Assembly: GCA_009920875.1 (NCBI GenBank)
Contig: RFZE01000082.1
Location: 1 to 6,569 of the forward strand
Origin: Alphaproteobacteria bacterium
GTDB taxonomy: Bacteria; Pseudomonadota; Alphaproteobacteria; RS24
Direction of reading: 5' to 3'
Length of the DNA: 6,569 bases
Part shown: positions 4,759 through 6,569 of the stretch, in pieces
How the letters are laid out: every line of letters begins with the position of its first letter
Numbering within the stretch: position 1 is the first letter of the stretch
The notes under the pieces: model-generated
Told to the model about the DNA's origin: nothing
Databases searched by the model: none
Seen by the model: the letters and a program-made list of their open reading frames with translations, nothing else
Made by a program: the position numbers and the translations under genes

Positions 4759-5907
4759 ATGGAAATTTCGAGCGAGATCCGCAAACCCAGCCTGATCGGT
4801 ATGACGCGCGCCGAATTGAGCGCCGCGCTTTGCGCACTGGGTGTCCCCGACAAGCAATTGCGCATGCGGGTTAATCAAATTTGGGGTTGGCTTTATGCGC
4901 ATGGGGTGCGCGAATTTGACCAAATGAGCAATGTCGCCAAGGATTTGCGCGAAAATCTGGCGACGCATTATTCATTGGCGCGGCTCGAACTGGCCGATGC
5001 GCAGCATTCCGATGACGGCACGCGGAAATATTTGTTCCGGCTTGATGACGGGCAATTGGTCGAGACGGTCTATATACCCGAGCTTGATCGCGGCACTTTA
5101 TGTGTGTCCAGCCAAGTCGGCTGCACGCTGACCTGCCGCTTTTGCCATACCGGCACACAAAAATTGGTGCGCAATCTGACGGCGGCGGAAATTACCGGCC
5201 AAATGGTGGCGGCGCGCGATGATTTGCAAGATTGGGGGACAGCCGGCCCGTCCAATAGCGGTACACGCAAAGTAACCAATGTGGTGATGATGGGCATGGG
5301 CGAGCCGCTTTATAATAGCGACCATGTCGCTGAAGCCTTGAATGTGATGAGCGATGGCGACGGCTTGAGCCTGTCAAAACGGCGCATCACCCTATCAACT
5401 TCGGGCGTGGTGCCGGAAATCCCGCCCATGGGCGAAAAAACCGGCGTCATGCTGGCCATTTCGCTGCATGCGGTGAGCGATGAGCTGCGCGATGAACTTG
5501 TGCCGCTCAATAAAAAATACCCGATTGCCGAACTGCTCGAGGCATGCCGCAACTGGCCCGGCCTGTCCAATGCCAAGCGCATTACCTTTGAATATGTCAT
5601 GCTGAAAGACGTCAATGACAGCGATGATGACGCGCGCGCGCTGGTCAAATTACTGGCCGGCATTCCCGCCAAAATCAATCTCATTCCGTTTAATCCATGG
5701 CCCGGCGCGCCCTATCAATGCTCCGATGACAAACGCATGCAAGCCTTTGCCGATATCGTCAATCGCGCCGGCTATGCCAGTCCGGTGCGCCGTCCGCGCG
5801 GCCGCGATATTATGGCGGCGTGTGGCCAATTAAAGTCGGCCAGCGTCAAGCAATCGGCAGCAGAAAGGAAAAAGGCAGAACTGGCGACCCGCAATTTGGG
5901 GCGCTGA
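4759..5907 (+). CDS. rlmN: RlmN, 23S rRNA A2503 / tRNA A37 C2-methyltransferase (radical SAM)
   Basis: A dual-specificity radical-SAM methyltransferase that adds a methyl to C2 of A2503 in 23S rRNA and of A37 in some tRNAs, tuning decoding and the peptidyl transferase centre. It has 382 residues, the normal length. Seen: an N-terminal helical RNA-binding region with QIWGWLYAHGV at 40-50; Glu102 in VETVYIP, the probable equivalent of E. coli Glu105; the 4Fe-4S cluster cysteines 122, 126 and 129 in GCTLTCRFCHTG; MGMGEPLYN at 178-186, which contacts SAM; ISLHAVSD; NLIPFNPWPGAPY; and RRPRGRDIMAACGQL at 344-358. Both extra catalytic cysteines are present: Cys115 (E. coli Cys118) and Cys355. A basic tail (359-382) follows. 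ATG at 4759 lies 9 nt after the IalB-family stop and has no Shine-Dalgarno sequence, so translation is probably coupled to that gene. An alternative ATG at codon 15 is less likely, because it would remove the family's KPSLIG-like beginning. Confidence 0.97.
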   Translation: MEISSEIRKPSLIGMTRAELSAALCALGVPDKQLRMRVNQIWGWLYAHGVREFDQMSNVAKDLRENLATHYSLARLELADAQHSDDGTRKYLFRLDDGQLVETVYIPELDRGTLCVSSQVGCTLTCRFCHTGTQKLVRNLTAAEITGQMVAARDDLQDWGTAGPSNSGTRKVTNVVMMGMGEPLYNSDHVAEALNVMSDGDGLSLSKRRITLSTSGVVPEIPPMGEKTGVMLAISLHAVSDELRDELVPLNKKYPIAELLEACRNWPGLSNAKRITFEYVMLKDVNDSDDDARALVKLLAGIPAKINLIPFNPWPGAPYQCSDDKRMQAFADIVNRAGYASPVRRPRGRDIMAACGQLKSASVKQSAAERKKAELATRNLGR

Positions 5908-5919
5908 AAAGAATAGTGA

Positions 5920-6003
5920 CAATCGGGCAACAAATATTCCAAACAACAACTGCGGCCAATTTACGACCTCAAGGACACAACATTTGGCCTCGCGTCCCGA
6001 TTG
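5920..6003 (+). other. Nested inverted repeats downstream of rlmN, possible structured RNA
   Basis: CAATCGGG (5920-5927) is the exact inverse of CCCGATTG (5996-6003). Inside it, GGCCAA (5954-5959) is the inverse of TTGGCC (5984-5989), with an extra T-A pair possible if one base bulges. Together they could fold an 84-nt RNA as a stem closing a second stem. The region starts 13 nt after the rlmN stop, in a stretch with no credible ORF on either strand. It could be 3' UTR structure, a small RNA or coincidence. No T-run follows the outer stem, so it is not a simple terminator. Confidence 0.35.
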
Positions 6004-6015
6004 CCACCGAAAGGC

Positions 6016-6025
6016 AGGCATGCCT
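6016..6025. promoter_or_regulatory. 10-bp perfect palindrome upstream of the last gene
   Basis: AGGCATGCCT is a perfect palindrome just before the competing hairpins at 6028-6072. It could be a regulator half-site pair. Chance is possible at this length. Confidence 0.25.
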
Positions 6026-6027
6026 CT

Positions 6028-6072
6028 CAAACACATAGTTATGCGTGTTTGTCTAATATCACCACACGCATA
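6028..6072 (+). promoter_or_regulatory. Two mutually exclusive hairpins sharing one arm, possible attenuator or multi-site operator
   Basis: CAAACAC (6028-6034) pairs perfectly with GTGTTTG (6045-6051). TATGCGTGT (6040-6048) pairs perfectly with ACACGCATA (6064-6072). The two stems share bases 6045-6048, so an RNA could form one or the other but not both. A short palindrome, TGAAATTTCA (6076-6085), and a T-rich run, TTTATTTTTT (6086-6095), follow. The last gene begins at 6174. As DNA, the three ACAC-containing arms could equally be repeated binding sites for a regulator. The symmetry is directly visible; the function is inferred. Confidence 0.45.
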
Positions 6073-6161
6073 GGTTGAAATTTCATTTATTTTTTACCGG
6101 CGCTTGGCCCCATATTGACTTCGCCGCGCCGGCCCTGCACCATATTCGCAACAATAATAAG

Positions 6162-6167
6162 AAAGGA
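6162..6167 (+). promoter_or_regulatory. Ribosome binding site deciding the start of the last gene
   Basis: AAAGGA lies 6 nt before ATG 6174. It selects this start over an in-frame TTG at 6075, which has no Shine-Dalgarno sequence, sits inside the palindromic region and would put a non-family-like 33-residue leader before the membrane helix. Confidence 0.7.
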
Positions 6168-6173
6168 CAAACC

Positions 6174-6542
6174 ATGGTTTGGTTGGAAAAATTCAAAACG
6201 CCTGTGATCGCCGGCATAGTGCTGCTCTTGGTGGCGCTGCTCATGGCCAATTGCACGATTGATATCGGCACCGAGCCCGGTCATGTTGGCGACATGTCTT
6301 GCGACCGGCTGAAGCTTGAATATGCTGAAGGGCAAGAATTGACGCGATTGATTGACGAAAGCGGCAAAAGTTTCTTAACCTTTATTGAGGAAGACACGGC
6401 TGACAGCCTTATGGGGCGGTTTTTCTTGCGCATGTTGATTTGGCACAGCGGCGACGGCGAAGCGGATGAAAAAGTGGTGGCGGACGGCCATAAAATGCAT
6501 ATGGAGGCGCTGAAAAAAGAAATCGCTGCGCGTTTTTCTTAA
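6174..6542 (+). CDS. Unrecognised 122-residue protein with an N-terminal membrane anchor
   Basis: I do not recognise this protein. From ATG 6174 it has a short basic N-terminus (MVWLEKFK), one hydrophobic segment at about 11-26 (VIAGIVLLLVALLMAN), Cys27, then a soluble, acidic domain of about 95 residues with predicted helical stretches: CDRLKLEYAEGQELTRLIDE at 43-62, a central SLMGRFFLRMLIWHSG at 78-93 and a C-terminal KMHMEALKKEIAARF at 107-121. This fits a signal anchor with the bulk of the protein in the periplasm. Cys27 follows LMAN, which is not a canonical lipobox because position -1 is Asn instead of Gly, Ala or Ser, so a lipoprotein is possible but unlikely. Cys43 is the only other cysteine. 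It lies 266 nt after rlmN behind a repeat-rich leader and is probably transcribed on its own. That it is a real gene is supported by the start signal, the ordered protein composition and the full-length frame. Confidence 0.75.
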   Translation: MVWLEKFKTPVIAGIVLLLVALLMANCTIDIGTEPGHVGDMSCDRLKLEYAEGQELTRLIDESGKSFLTFIEEDTADSLMGRFFLRMLIWHSGDGEADEKVVADGHKMHMEALKKEIAARFS

Positions 6543-6569
6543 GAGGCTTGCCGCCGCGCCACAGTCTGC

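Noticed and set aside
5830..6036. Minus-strand frame across the rlmN end and the following gap
   Set aside because: It overlaps the rlmN C-terminus in antisense, is rich in Cys and Phe without pattern and lacks a ribosome binding site.
6115..6146. Sigma-70 promoter TTGACT ... CATATT before the last gene
   Set aside because: The -35 is good, but the best -10 lies 20 bp away, too far, and the spacer is very GC-rich. Not strong enough to annotate.
6075..6173. TTG at 6075 as an upstream start for the last gene
   Set aside because: There is no Shine-Dalgarno sequence and the start falls inside a palindrome, while ATG 6174 has AAAGGA at the right distance and gives a sensible N-terminal anchor.
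6174..6260. Lipoprotein signal peptide ending at Cys27 of the last protein
   Set aside because: The residues before the cysteine are LMAN; Asn at -1 breaks the lipobox rule. A plain membrane anchor fits better.
1..6569. CRISPR array, insertion sequence, tRNA, attachment site or toxin-antitoxin pair
   Set aside because: No regularly spaced repeats, transposase, cloverleaf-forming sequence or paired small genes were seen. The gene content is ordinary chromosomal.

Overview
This window looks like chromosomal DNA from an alphaproteobacterium of moderate GC content, probably free-living. The evidence is an IalB-family secreted protein placed directly before rlmN (an order I recall from alphaproteobacteria but could not check here), an RpoE/ECF11-like sigma factor, and an HSD10-type short-chain dehydrogenase beside a zinc-free quinone oxidoreductase-like gene. 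No order or genus can be assigned from this sequence. There are no tRNA or rRNA genes, CRISPR arrays, transposases, phage genes or other signs of recent transfer.

Layout. (1) Positions 1-2807, minus strand: a three-gene metabolic unit read right to left. It holds a zinc-independent quinone oxidoreductase-like MDR enzyme, then a ten-helix EamA/DMT permease 3 nt downstream with a TTG start, then an HSD10-like 3-hydroxyacyl-CoA dehydrogenase that runs off the left edge about a dozen residues short of its end. (2) Positions 2808-2944: a divergent intergenic region with two small dyads and, just before the next gene, a duplicated initiation region and a chain of tiny ORFs. (3) Positions 2945-3439, plus: a compact SpoU/TrmH-family RNA 2'-O-methyltransferase, convergent with (4) positions 3457-4098, minus: an ECF sigma factor with no adjacent anti-sigma gene and no Cys or internal Met. 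(5) Positions 4099-4221: a divergent control region with several dyads. (6) Positions 4222-5907, plus: an IalB-family exported protein and rlmN, 9 nt apart. (7) Positions 5908-6173: a 266-nt non-coding stretch unusually rich in inverted repeats, including two hairpins that compete for one shared arm. (8) Positions 6174-6542, plus: a 122-residue membrane-anchored protein I do not recognise. The last 27 bases hold nothing I can call.

How the genes may work together. The minus-strand unit fits acyl-CoA or branched-chain acid oxidation, with a small-molecule permease co-transcribed. The plus-strand genes include two RNA methyltransferases acting on tRNA and/or rRNA, separated by the sigma factor. 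Most of the window is ordinary housekeeping and accessory metabolism. The parts worth a second look are the sigma factor, the non-coding segments flanking it and following rlmN, and the last small gene. I found no clear sign of a new multi-gene system.
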